Shown piece after piece: positions 45,346-54,483 of a DNA stretch of 64,000 nt; the stretch's first letter is position 1, and each line of letters opens with the position of its first letter. The stretch lies in NCBI GenBank assembly GCA_903900335.1, contig CAIUMP010000007.1:23527-87526 (forward strand), read 5' to 3'. A program made the position numbers and the translations under genes. Source of the stretch: an uncultured Ignavibacteriota bacterium (lineage in GTDB: Bacteria; Bacteroidota; Ignavibacteria; Palsa-1295). Below the pieces are notes generated by a model. The model made no database searches and was not told where the DNA came from. It saw only the letters and a program-made list of their open reading frames with translations.

Positions 45346-46880
45346 GTCTTTCGGTATATTCCAAATCCCCCGATGGTGGTATCCCGGAAGTATTGCGCCT
45401 TTAGCAAGCTATCGAGTCCGGGAATCGCGTAAACCGCGCTGTCTGCGAAGTTATTCACGAAGGGCCACCACTCATGTGATTGAGATATAATGACAAATCG
45501 GGGCTTAATGACTTTCAACGACTCAATGAACTCTCGTCTCCATTCCAATATGTAGTCTGGAGTTACCTTGCCGAATGCAGCCAACGGGATAGGTGTCGTA
45601 AACTGGGATGCTTCAGGACGAGCGATTCGCCAGCGAAGCGAGGGAAAGAAGGAGACGCACTCGATAGGTTGGTCGGGTCGAGACTTTCGATCAACGTAGT
45701 CGATCACGCAGCGCTGAGCTTGCAGCCCGTACTGTTTATCGGATAGGACGCGCTCATACACCGTTTCAAGCGGGTTATTTGTGTCCAAGGATTCGAACCA
45801 GTAACGGAGGAGATGCCGAGGATAGAACGCGGCTGTGTAGAGCCCTAGGGCGAGCATGATCATCGCAATACGAGGCCCTGAGAAACGGATGAAGTCCAGG
45901 CCGCGATGCAAGCCAACTGAAGCGAAGGCCACCGCCATCAACATCAATGGTGCAAAGTGGTAGGAGAAGTACTTCCCCATGATTACTGGAGAAAGTAGGG
46001 AACAGAGCCCCATGGCAACCAACAGCCGCAAATCCGAGGTACTTTCGGGATTGACCTGGAGCACACCTCGATATTTGCCAACTGCGATCAGGGCTAACCC
46101 GATTGCAGCAAACGCATAGACAATGCCCCGTCCCCCGGTAAATAGCGCGACGGGCACCTTGATCGCACTATAGTAATCCAAGTTGAATCGAATTATCGAA
46201 TGATATAATTGCAAGAGGTCGCCGTTATGCAATGCGTAGGTTATCACTAAAGCCAACCATGGCAGGCAATTGCCGAAGCTGTAGAGCAGTACGTTCTTCC
46301 TACCTGCTGACGAGTCCCAATTCAACCAGGCGAAGGATATGGCAAACAGTGAATACGTCGGACGGATCATGATCGCCAGACCCGTACAAACTCCTGTGAA
46401 CACGATCCACATTCTAGATGCTCTCGAACCTGTTTGGAAATAGGCGAAAAGGGCTCCGAGAAGGAATATTATGGCGTATTCATCTCGCTGACCTAAAAGG
46501 CCCCAAAGTCCGCTTGCGTAATAGATAGCATACAGGAGTACCGCCGTTAGAGACTCGACAGGGCGCAGCCATCTCCGAGATACCTGGAAGAATAAGCCTG
46601 CCAAAAAAAGGTGTGCAAGATAATCGAACAGACGAAATCCAAAGTCGCTTGACCCAAAGAGCGCCATACTTCCCCAATGCACAAAGACAATTCCGGGGAA
46701 ATTCATATCCCACGACGCTACATACGGCAGACCACGATATGCGAACAACGTCCATGCCATGGATTGATACACATCATTGTCGAAGCCTAACGGGAGCAGC
46801 AGCGTTACCAACAGGAGTGCTGCTGTCCCAATCATAGCAGCCGCAAAGTAGCGATCTCTCAACATCGGCGGCTGTCTCAT
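45342..46880 (-). CDS. GT-C-like membrane protein, FDND/WDMNFPG type, copy 1
   Basis: 512 residues. The first loop (GFDNDVYQSMAWTLF, Asp34-Asn-Asp36, then YVASWDMNFPGIVFVHW) resembles the acidic loop of GT-C enzymes. GQRDEYAI and IRPTYSLFA follow among about eleven membrane segments; the soluble tail has VERVLSDKQYGLQAQRCVIDYV and PDYILEWRREFIESL. It is a paralogue of 55489-57054. A 4-bp ATGA overlap joins it to the preceding GDETW-family gene. Acceptor unknown. Confidence 0.82.
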   Translation of the reverse strand: MRQPPMLRDRYFAAAMIGTAALLLVTLLLPLGFDNDVYQSMAWTLFAYRGLPYVASWDMNFPGIVFVHWGSMALFGSSDFGFRLFDYLAHLFLAGLFFQVSRRWLRPVESLTAVLLYAIYYASGLWGLLGQRDEYAIIFLLGALFAYFQTGSRASRMWIVFTGVCTGLAIMIRPTYSLFAISFAWLNWDSSAGRKNVLLYSFGNCLPWLALVITYALHNGDLLQLYHSIIRFNLDYYSAIKVPVALFTGGRGIVYAFAAIGLALIAVGKYRGVLQVNPESTSDLRLLVAMGLCSLLSPVIMGKYFSYHFAPLMLMAVAFASVGLHRGLDFIRFSGPRIAMIMLALGLYTAAFYPRHLLRYWFESLDTNNPLETVYERVLSDKQYGLQAQRCVIDYVDRKSRPDQPIECVSFFPSLRWRIARPEASQFTTPIPLAAFGKVTPDYILEWRREFIESLKVIKPRFVIISQSHEWWPFVNNFADSAVYAIPGLDSLLKAQYFRDTTIGGFGIYRKT

Positions 46881-48511
46881 TCTTGAGGCTTATGCACAGC
46901 GTAGAGTGTAAGCGTATCGAGTTCGCTTGTCGAGTCGTGGTAGTAGTCAACTGTTCGATCCAACAGCCTACCCATCCGAGAGAAGATCGGGGTCGTGCTT
47001 CGAATAGCATGTTGATACTCGGCGGTCATTGGTCGGTTATAGTCAAGGATATAATCTACACCAAGCCTGGCGATAACGGTGTCGGGCGATTCCACGCGAT
47101 CAGGAAAGAAAAGGAATGCCTCCGTCATCAGGCGGATAGAAGTATCTCGGAGTAGCTCATGAACTCCTGGGGCTTGCGTGAGGATGAGCATTGGTGTGCC
47201 TCGCGACCACAAGCGGCTTTCTTCCTCAATCGCTGCCTGAATGGCGGCTGTGTTTTCTTGACTTATTCGCTTTCCAATGACACCAGCGTTCTTCAATTGC
47301 GGAAGCCATACGAACATCACGAGCCCAGCGACACCAAGGCTTATCAAACCAACCGCGGGTCTGAACAGGGAAGCGCGCTTCCATTCTCCAGCATGAGCCG
47401 CAAAGGTCAAGGCGACAAGCGGAAGAACGTGGACAAGGTAATAAGGCAGCGTGCTTTGAAAGAAAAGTGCACTGAACATCACACACCCAAGCGCGACGGA
47501 TAGGAACGCTGTCGTAGGATGTGGCCTCTTCAAACCCAGGAGAACTGCCTCCGAAATTAGTATCAAAGGCAGGATGAATGCAAAGGCCGGAGCCTCATGC
47601 CAAAGGTAGAATCCCTTTGCGAGGAGCTGATGCCTCTCGGCTGACCAGGAGAGGAAATGTCTCACAGGTAAATTGCTCAGGACGGAGCCAAATTGATTGT
47701 CCGTAGCAATACCGCCTGCAAGCGAAAAGTGATGATTGGTTAGAACGAAAAGAACCCCAAGTGCGCCGAATCCACACAGGATACCTCCAGCCACGGCCAG
47801 CGCATTCTTCACCCTGACCAACAACCCAAAATACCACGCTATGAAAAAAGCCAGAGGCAATAGAAGAACTTCCAAATGGGGGCTGACGGTAAGTGCAGCA
47901 AGAGCCGTACTTAGGCCAAAAAGGAATGCAAAGAGTGCGCTGTGGATCTTGCGCTCGTGGGATCGGACGGCGAAGTGTCCCACGAAGGCAAGCACGGTAA
48001 AACCCGTCATCATATCATAGCGCGCGCTGTGCGAAGCAAAGGTGAAATTCTGAGTTGTCACGAGAAGCACCGCCGAGAGAAGGGTTGGTGCCGCTGGGAG
48101 CTTGAGCCGCGAGCCGCTTAAGGATAGAATGGCGATCGTTGCAACCCCGAACAGAAAACTGATCGTACGGCCGATCAGAATGGGGTCCGTGGATGCGTCG
48201 AATAGAATTTGAGGGACACCGTAGAACAATGCAGCAACCCAGCCCGAACCCAATAGGAGGCCAGGCGAAGATTGCAGAGTAGAACCCAGTGCGACCGGCA
48301 CGGCCATTTGCCCATGGGCGATGAGATTCCGCCATGCTAACAACATCCACGTCTCATCCCCATACCACCGATAGCTATCGGCGACGGGGAATAGATAGAG
48401 CGTTCTAATTGAGACGAACAGGAACACTAACACTGGCAATAGAAGGAGCAGTAGGGAAAACCCCTCAAGACGCTCGACCCCGGAGGGGAGGAGCGTCGCC
48501 TTCTTCTTCAT
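46877..48511 (-). CDS. GDETW-family GT-C-like membrane protein, member 5
   Basis: 544 residues from ATG 48511 (MKKKATLL), preceded by an AGGA ribosome site and lying 20 bp after the epimerase stop; the longer frame to 48604 would overlap it. Family marks: YRWYGDETW (GDETW 51-55), ALGSTLQSSPGLLLGSGW, LFYGVPQIL, LIGRTISFL and TQNFTFASHSARYD. The C-terminal domain has IRLMTEAFLFFP, VDYILDYNRP, DRTVDYYHD and DTLTLYAVH. It is separated from the other four members by the two genes at 43858-46880. Confidence 0.8.
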   Translation of the reverse strand: MKKKATLLPSGVERLEGFSLLLLLLPVLVFLFVSIRTLYLFPVADSYRWYGDETWMLLAWRNLIAHGQMAVPVALGSTLQSSPGLLLGSGWVAALFYGVPQILFDASTDPILIGRTISFLFGVATIAILSLSGSRLKLPAAPTLLSAVLLVTTQNFTFASHSARYDMMTGFTVLAFVGHFAVRSHERKIHSALFAFLFGLSTALAALTVSPHLEVLLLPLAFFIAWYFGLLVRVKNALAVAGGILCGFGALGVLFVLTNHHFSLAGGIATDNQFGSVLSNLPVRHFLSWSAERHQLLAKGFYLWHEAPAFAFILPLILISEAVLLGLKRPHPTTAFLSVALGCVMFSALFFQSTLPYYLVHVLPLVALTFAAHAGEWKRASLFRPAVGLISLGVAGLVMFVWLPQLKNAGVIGKRISQENTAAIQAAIEEESRLWSRGTPMLILTQAPGVHELLRDTSIRLMTEAFLFFPDRVESPDTVIARLGVDYILDYNRPMTAEYQHAIRSTTPIFSRMGRLLDRTVDYYHDSTSELDTLTLYAVHKPQE

Positions 48512-48531
48512 TCGTCCTGCACCGCCGAGCC

Positions 48532-49560
48532 CTAGTGGTACTCGACTTTCCCGCTCTCCGTCATGATCGGCACGTGCCGCATCCACAGAAGCTTCTCCCA
48601 CCATCCGCGATTTTTCTTATACCAATCAATCGTTTCTTCCAACCCTTGTTCAAAAGGCCGGCCCTCTTCAACTCCCAGAATGCTTCGAGCTTTGTCAGTC
48701 GAAGAAATGTGCCGATCAACCTGTCCTGGACGATTTCCAATAAAGGAAAGAAGATCCTCCGGCTTTTTCAGTATCTCGAGCACGAGTTTCGCGATCGCAA
48801 GAACATCCAACTCGAAGCCACTGCCCAGATTGAACACCTCACCTTTGATCTTCTCGATCGGCGCGTGCATGATCTTATCAATACGGCGGCACGTATCTTC
48901 GACATACAACCAATCTCGAATGGCGTTTCCTGAGCCGTGTACAGTAAGTGGTTCGTCAAGCAGCGCACTCGTAATGAAGCGCGGTATGACCTTCTCCAAA
49001 TGCTGCTTTGGCCCATACTGATTGAAAGGCCGCACAATGCAAGCGGGAATGTGATAACTCGCGAAATAGGAATACACCAATCGATCTGCCCCTGCCTTCG
49101 CGCTCGCATAGGGGGAGAGCGGATTAAGCGGGTGCTCCTCCGTCATTGGCGCAGTATGTGCCGTTCCATACACCTCACTGGTGGAGATGTGGATGAAGCG
49201 GTCGACCTTTTGATGCCGAACGACAGCGTTCGCCACCGCTTGCGTACCGAGTACATCGGTTACATAAAAGATCTTGTTGTCAAAGATCGAGCGAGCCACG
49301 TGGCTTTCGGCGGCGAAGTGTACGATAATGTCCGCACGCGAGACGAGTTGGCTGACGAGATCGTCGTTCGTTACATTGCCATACCAGAATTCAAATCGCT
49401 TTGACGCCTTGATGTCCGTCGGAATATTATCCGGGCTTCCAGCGTAGGTCAGCGCATCGAGCACAATGAGGTGGTACTCTGGATATTTCCGGTAAAGGTA
49501 CTCCAGAAAATTGCTGCCGATAAATCCGGCGCCGCCTGTAATGAGGATCGTTCGAGGCAT
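48532..49560 (-). CDS. NAD-dependent nucleotide-sugar dehydratase/epimerase (RmlB/LegB-like)
   Basis: 342 residues, extended SDR. NAD motif GGAGFIG (9-15), active-site segment STSEVYG (126-132), catalytic Tyr151 and Lys155 in YASAK, and RPFNQYGPKQ (177-186). True dTDP-glucose 4,6-dehydratases have Asp-Glu (TDEVYG); here the Asp is Ser, as in LegB-like 4,6-dehydratases and some epimerases. So dTDP-glucose dehydration is not assured. It is probably a cytoplasmic enzyme making a deoxy- or keto-sugar nucleotide that the aminotransferase at 31307 could use. 18 bp after the GT2-GNAT gene. Confidence 0.88.
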   Translation of the reverse strand: MPRTILITGGAGFIGSNFLEYLYRKYPEYHLIVLDALTYAGSPDNIPTDIKASKRFEFWYGNVTNDDLVSQLVSRADIIVHFAAESHVARSIFDNKIFYVTDVLGTQAVANAVVRHQKVDRFIHISTSEVYGTAHTAPMTEEHPLNPLSPYASAKAGADRLVYSYFASYHIPACIVRPFNQYGPKQHLEKVIPRFITSALLDEPLTVHGSGNAIRDWLYVEDTCRRIDKIMHAPIEKIKGEVFNLGSGFELDVLAIAKLVLEILKKPEDLLSFIGNRPGQVDRHISSTDKARSILGVEEGRPFEQGLEETIDWYKKNRGWWEKLLWMRHVPIMTESGKVEYH

Positions 49561-49578
49561 TATTCGGGTCAGTTCGGT

Positions 49579-51591
49579 TTACGTTCGTGAATCATTGGTG
49601 GCTGGCACATCCACCCAATGCAACGTTGCGGAGCTCTCGAGAATGTCGCATCCCAAGTGAAGCCAGGTGTTGATAACACGGTAGGTAGAAGATTGGGTCT
49701 TTGTGATGAGGCCGCCTGCGCCAAGCTTTTGCACGGTCGACAAACTAGCAACAACGAGCGCCCGATAGACGCCCATCCCACGGGCATCTGCCGCCACAGC
49801 ATTTAATGAGTCCTTCCACCAAACGGTGCCACCGATCGGGGGCATGGGCTCCATTCCCAAGTACCCTACCACTCTTCCGTTCAATTCGGCCGCGAGCATG
49901 ATTCCCTTGCCATCCAAGTGCTTACTTGCAAGATTCATGAACCACTCACGGAACAGGGCTCGCGCTCGTTCCTGCTCGATGCAAGGCTCCAGGAAAAAGC
50001 GATCCTGGATCATCGCGTGATCGGCGAACGACTCGGCAGATATCTCTGCCAGCGGAAGTTCTTCCCCAGCTCGCATGGGACGGACAAGTAAAGAGGGCGA
50101 GAATCGAATCGCATCGCCGCTCCACTCAAGCGTGGTGCCGCTCAGTGTTCTATCGATCTTTTCTTTGCCCGCACCAAGCGTAACTAACATGTCCACGGTG
50201 TGGAATCCCACCTCCTCGAAGGCCCGCGCGATGAACAGATCCTGATTCGCAAGTTTTGCATCGATCAGTCGAATCCCTCTTGCCCTGGCGAAGCGTGTGA
50301 CCTGCTGTAGCGCGTCCTTGAGTGCGATCACGCGCTCTGGCTCTGTCGGACCTCCAGTCGCATTGGAAAAAAGTATCCTTGCCGCAGGCATTCCCAGTAA
50401 GCGGGTGTCGAACTCCAACTCTGTCAGGAGACAAACGGCAGTGAGCCGGTTGCCTGATCGAGACATGAAGGCAAATGGGTCGCTCTTCTCCCACCCGCTC
50501 AAGTTGTAGCCTGCCAGGTTGGTCGGTGAAATGCCGCTAAAGACGCGTGCCATGGGCAGCGCGTTAGATGCACCGATCAATCGAACTATTTCATCCCGCT
50601 GTTCGGGTGCCAGTTCCGAAAGTCGCTGGATCGAAGGCTGCGAGGTGACCTTCGAATTAATAGATTTGCCTTCCTCGCGCAAAACATAGAGAGGCCTGCC
50701 CTGAGCTTCTCGATAGATCCGGCTTACATACTCACCCATCAATCCGATAACGATGAGCTGAAGTGCGCCGAAGCCAAAGATCGCGATCATCAAACTCGCA
50801 TACCCCGGTACAGTATATCCGCCCATCAATTTGCGGACTACGATATAAAGCACGAACATCACCGCAATACCCGCAGCAGCCATTCCCGAAAGAGTTGCGA
50901 ATTGCAGCGGGGCGGCGCTAAAGCTTGTTGCGGTACTTAGTGCCAGCTTCAGCAGCTTCCACAACGAGTACTTAGTCTGCCCCGCGAATCGCTTGCCGTG
51001 ATTAACCGGCACGCTCGTCTGCCGATATCCCAGCCACCTCACCAGCCCCGGTAGGTACCGAGCTTTCTCCCGCAATCCACGCAGGTCATCCGCAACCGGG
51101 CGACGCATAGCCCGAAAAATACTCGAATCCAGATGCACTTCTGCACGGGCCACGCTATTCATCACCCACAAGAATAGCTGACTCGACAAATTCTTGTACC
51201 ACGCAAACTGCCGGGTAACGCGCTCTCCCCAGACGACATCATATCCCTCGTCCAGCTTATTCAACAGCTTCGAGATCTCCTCCGGCTGATCCTGCAGATC
51301 GGCATCCATCATGATCATGATCTCGCCCCGCGCCTGATCCAGCCCGGCGGTCAGTGCAATATGATGCCCAAAATTCCGGGTGAAGCTGAAGACCCGCACG
51401 TGCTCCGGATCCCGTGACCGCAGTGATTGAAGCATCTCGAAGGAGCGGTCCCGCGACCCATCATCCACGAGGATGATCTCGTACGATTTCCCGATGAGCT
51501 CAAGCGCTGCCCGGAGCCGCTTATGCAGCTCCTCCAAAACCTCCTCCTCATTATATACAGCGATGACTACTGATAACTCAACAGGACGCAT
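49579..51591 (-). CDS. GT2 polyprenyl-phosphate sugar synthase fused to GNAT-like acetyltransferase
   Basis: 670 residues, about twice the usual GtrB/ArnC-like length. Residues 1-230 are a GT-A family 2 domain: VVIAVYNEEE, ILVDDGSRD and the DAD metal site (96-98) in MMDADLQDQPEE. Two membrane segments follow (about 240-310) with the LMGEYVSRIYREAQGRP tail of DPM1/GtrB-like enzymes, which transfer sugar from a nucleotide to undecaprenyl phosphate. The remaining ~340 residues resemble GNAT acetyltransferases (AAELNGRVVGYLGMEP, then NAVAADARGMGVYRALV), reminiscent of the TDP-fucosamine acetyltransferase WecD. One chain may make and acetylate an amino-sugar before or after lipid loading (inference). 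Confidence 0.85.
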   Translation of the reverse strand: MRPVELSVVIAVYNEEEVLEELHKRLRAALELIGKSYEIILVDDGSRDRSFEMLQSLRSRDPEHVRVFSFTRNFGHHIALTAGLDQARGEIMIMMDADLQDQPEEISKLLNKLDEGYDVVWGERVTRQFAWYKNLSSQLFLWVMNSVARAEVHLDSSIFRAMRRPVADDLRGLREKARYLPGLVRWLGYRQTSVPVNHGKRFAGQTKYSLWKLLKLALSTATSFSAAPLQFATLSGMAAAGIAVMFVLYIVVRKLMGGYTVPGYASLMIAIFGFGALQLIVIGLMGEYVSRIYREAQGRPLYVLREEGKSINSKVTSQPSIQRLSELAPEQRDEIVRLIGASNALPMARVFSGISPTNLAGYNLSGWEKSDPFAFMSRSGNRLTAVCLLTELEFDTRLLGMPAARILFSNATGGPTEPERVIALKDALQQVTRFARARGIRLIDAKLANQDLFIARAFEEVGFHTVDMLVTLGAGKEKIDRTLSGTTLEWSGDAIRFSPSLLVRPMRAGEELPLAEISAESFADHAMIQDRFFLEPCIEQERARALFREWFMNLASKHLDGKGIMLAAELNGRVVGYLGMEPMPPIGGTVWWKDSLNAVAADARGMGVYRALVVASLSTVQKLGAGGLITKTQSSTYRVINTWLHLGCDILESSATLHWVDVPATNDSRT

Positions 51592-52150
51592 TTGCAGCAG
51601 TTTCCATCAGACTATCGTTTCGGTAGGGCAAACTTGAGTTCACTACAAAGATAAGGGATTACCACAGCCAACGAGACAAAAACGCGATTCTGCCTCAAAA
51701 TTCCTTCCGCTCTTCCGACGAGCGGAGGCGGAAAGCCACCACAAGTACTTTTGATTGTGCGATGGCTTAAATTTCCATACTTCCGTGCCAAATGACAACT
51801 TTTTAGCCTTCTTGATCCGAGTTTCCAACCTTTTCCGAAATATAGATGCCGCCAAGACCGTAAGGAAACGTTGAAAAGCTTCTTCGCGAGTCAGAGTAAA
51901 TGCGGGACTTTTGTCATCCTGACATTGCGAAGAATCGCGTTTGGAGCGTTGTTGTAAAGCCCGAGCGCTCCCGTGTCGCACAAGTCCAACGGTCAAAGGC
52001 ATGGACAATTCCTACGCGCCCCCTTGCCCCCGTTCCGAAATCTCACTTCGGCAGGATAAAACCTCAGTCTCGCGCCTCGTCGGATAATTTCCAGGATTGT
52101 CAGGTTACCCTAGCGCCTGGACCCGATCCGGGCGAGATTGAGCGTAAAAA
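51592..52150. other. Intergenic gap inside the glycan cluster
   Basis: About 560 bp with no supported gene. The two overlapping frames here (51643-52008 minus, 51900-52211 plus) are low-complexity and unlike any family. A promoter for the downstream minus-strand operon (starting at 51591) is expected here, but I cannot point to a clear one. Confidence 0.6.
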
Positions 52151-53710
52151 CTACTTCGGCACAAAGACAAACTGCGGTCGTGTGGCTTCATCTCGCACGC
52201 GGGTGAGATAGACATTCGGCTCGACGAGCATCGTTCGAGCGAAGGTGTAGTGCGCAGGTGCGGCCTCGCGGGTGAAGAGCGGAGCCTCCTCGAGAATCAC
52301 GGCAGAAAATCGGTGGTGCGCGAGTGCGGTGTCGAAGTTGGCTTGCAGGCGGCGCGCGGTGGTGTCGTGCATACGGAGCACATCGAGCGAGGCCAGCACG
52401 TGGGCGTGCGAAGGCTTGCCCGCTTGTCGCGCAATGAATCCGTGATAAGGAATCAGCACCTCGCCAGGGATCGCGCGAAGCTGCCGGAAGAACTCGTCAC
52501 CGCCGCGCTTTTGGTGCTCACTCGCGATCAGCATCTTCTCTGCAAACGGATTAAAGAAGAATGCGATCAGTTGGAAGAGAATCGCACCATAGGCATACCT
52601 CGCTATTATCGGTGAGGAGGAAGAAAACTCTCTGATAGCTATCGGCAAGAAGGAGGTCACGAATGCCGCAAAGGGCATCATCACATTCGCGTATCCGCCC
52701 TCATTTCCAAGGCTCATCGCGCCCGCCGCCAGCGCAGAGAATGTAAGCATCGCGAGCAATCCATTTGCGGAACTCCAAAACTGTTTCATCGTGTGGCTCG
52801 GTACGTGCTTGACTGTGCTACGTTGCGCATTGACGATCAATGCAAACAGTGCGAGCGATGAAGCGGTAAATACTCCGAACGCATACTGCGGAAAAATATC
52901 CAGTGTCCTCATCCACACAAAGTCAGCGCGCTTGGCCCTCGGTATTTGCAACAGATAGTAGGATAGCCACCCGGATGTTGCGGCATTCATCGCAAGGAAT
53001 CCGATCCCTGCGAGCCCCAGCGCGATTGCACTAAAGACGATAGCGCTCCTCTTATCTCGAAGCCAATACCAGATCGCCATCGCTGGAAGAAAGAAGATCG
53101 CTTGCTGCTTCGTGGCAATCGCAAGGAACATGATGAGCGCTGAGGCAATCACGCCGGGCATTCCGCGGGTCATCAACGCAGACCACGCCGCAGCTACCAG
53201 GAGCAGAGTAAAGAACGCATCATTCCGGACGATGTCGAAATAGAATCCCGTCGCATGATAAGTCGCAAGGTACAGTGCGAATGAAAAGAATGCGAGAAGA
53301 TTATCTCCCGTGATCTTCTTCGTGATACCGGCGAGCATCACTGCCGTCAGGATGGTTGATGCAAACGATACGATCCTTCCCGCAAACCACCCAACGCCAA
53401 CCAATTTCATGACGGCAGCAACGGCATAGTAATAGAGTGGAGGATAAAGCCATGCGACAAAGTCGATCGAAGGAGCAGTGTAAATGGGCTTGGCATCGAG
53501 CAAGCGAACCGCGTGATCCATCATTGCGCCTTCCATCCATTCAACTTCGTAGGGATACATCAGGCGCAGAACAGCCAGTGCGATGAAGAGCACAACGTAA
53601 CCACTCGCAAGCACAATGCAAAGCCAGCGTAGGATGCGCTCCACCGCTCGGTTGGCAGTCAGGGACGCCTGCCCCACATCAACCTTGGCGGTTGTTATTG
53701 CGTCATTCAC
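52151..53710 (-). CDS. GT-C-like membrane protein, YPYE(L/V)EW type, copy 2
   Basis: 519 residues from GTG 53710, which overlaps the methyltransferase stop in a GTGA junction; the longer frame to 53761 would run deep into that gene. The first loop YPYEVEWMEGAMMDHAVRLL, the mid motif ATGFYFDIVRNDA, and the tail (GEVLIPYHGFIARQAGKPSHAHV, ATRPQFVFVPK) parallel copy 1 at 43858-45345. About eleven membrane segments. Role as for copy 1. Confidence 0.82.
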   Translation of the reverse strand: MNDAITTAKVDVGQASLTANRAVERILRWLCIVLASGYVVLFIALAVLRLMYPYEVEWMEGAMMDHAVRLLDAKPIYTAPSIDFVAWLYPPLYYYAVAAVMKLVGVGWFAGRIVSFASTILTAVMLAGITKKITGDNLLAFFSFALYLATYHATGFYFDIVRNDAFFTLLLVAAAWSALMTRGMPGVIASALIMFLAIATKQQAIFFLPAMAIWYWLRDKRSAIVFSAIALGLAGIGFLAMNAATSGWLSYYLLQIPRAKRADFVWMRTLDIFPQYAFGVFTASSLALFALIVNAQRSTVKHVPSHTMKQFWSSANGLLAMLTFSALAAGAMSLGNEGGYANVMMPFAAFVTSFLPIAIREFSSSSPIIARYAYGAILFQLIAFFFNPFAEKMLIASEHQKRGGDEFFRQLRAIPGEVLIPYHGFIARQAGKPSHAHVLASLDVLRMHDTTARRLQANFDTALAHHRFSAVILEEAPLFTREAAPAHYTFARTMLVEPNVYLTRVRDEATRPQFVFVPK

Positions 53711-54456
53711 TTCTTTCTCAAGACACAGAAGAGTGACACGCCAAACGGCGGATGAAACCACGGTGCCTTCGCGGGCTCAACGAAAAGCTGAAAGAGCAAC
53801 TTGTTCATTCGAGGTGATGGGATCACATCCTCCGCTCGCGAGTGCAGCTTTAGAAGTTTCGATACCTTTCGATACAACCAAATCGGAAGGAATGCGATGG
53901 CATTAATGTAATCGAAATACAGGACGTCGCATTCGTTGCGATGGGGCTCCATTGTGGCGATCATCATCTGCTTTGTATAGCGTCGGTAGTGTCCGAGCGA
54001 TACATCCCAATCACTCCATAAGCTCATAAAGGCCGGGATGTTGATGATGAGAATTCCACCGGACTCCGTTACACGGAGCAGTTCTGAAAATGCGAGCTTG
54101 TCATCTTCCACGTGCTCCAACACATCGAGGGCGATCGTAACCTTGCTGGTGTTGCCTTGAAGTGGAAGCCCGAGGATCGAACCCGGCGACAAGTCTACGT
54201 TCTTTCGCTCCTTTGCAAGCCTTCGAGCTTCTTCGGAAAACTCCACACCGATAGTGCGCACACCCTGATGCCCGTACCATCCATGCAGTTCTTGCACGAG
54301 CTGACCAGTTCCTGCACCAGCATCCACGATGGTATCGCCCTCGTGAAACGCCGGCGCCGCGCGTTCTATCCACCAACGCACGAGTTGACGTTTACCTTTG
54401 TAGAACCAGTGTTCACGCTCTACCCGTTCGAGCGCGTCGTATTCGCTAAGTTGCAA
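53707..54456 (-). CDS. Class I SAM-dependent methyltransferase
   Basis: 249 residues from TTG 54456. SAM-binding motif VDAGAGTGQL (44-53), a later acidic loop near FSEEARRLAKER, LDVLEHVEDD, and GGILIINIPAF are typical of methyltransferases in glycan clusters. It might methylate a sugar or cap a chain terminus; no substrate can be read from sequence. Between GT2 (54484) and a GT-C gene, coupled to the latter by 4 bp. Confidence 0.87.
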   Translation of the reverse strand: MQLSEYDALERVEREHWFYKGKRQLVRWWIERAAPAFHEGDTIVDAGAGTGQLVQELHGWYGHQGVRTIGVEFSEEARRLAKERKNVDLSPGSILGLPLQGNTSKVTIALDVLEHVEDDKLAFSELLRVTESGGILIINIPAFMSLWSDWDVSLGHYRRYTKQMMIATMEPHRNECDVLYFDYINAIAFLPIWLYRKVSKLLKLHSRAEDVIPSPRMNKLLFQLFVEPAKAPWFHPPFGVSLFCVLRKK

Positions 54457-54483
54457 AGTGTTAACAGCTAAGTGGTAGAATAC

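Noticed and set aside
51643..52211. Two frames in the gap inside the glycan cluster
   Set aside because: Neither has a domain, a ribosome binding site or sensible codon use, and they overlap each other on opposite strands. The composition looks like ordinary intergenic DNA.
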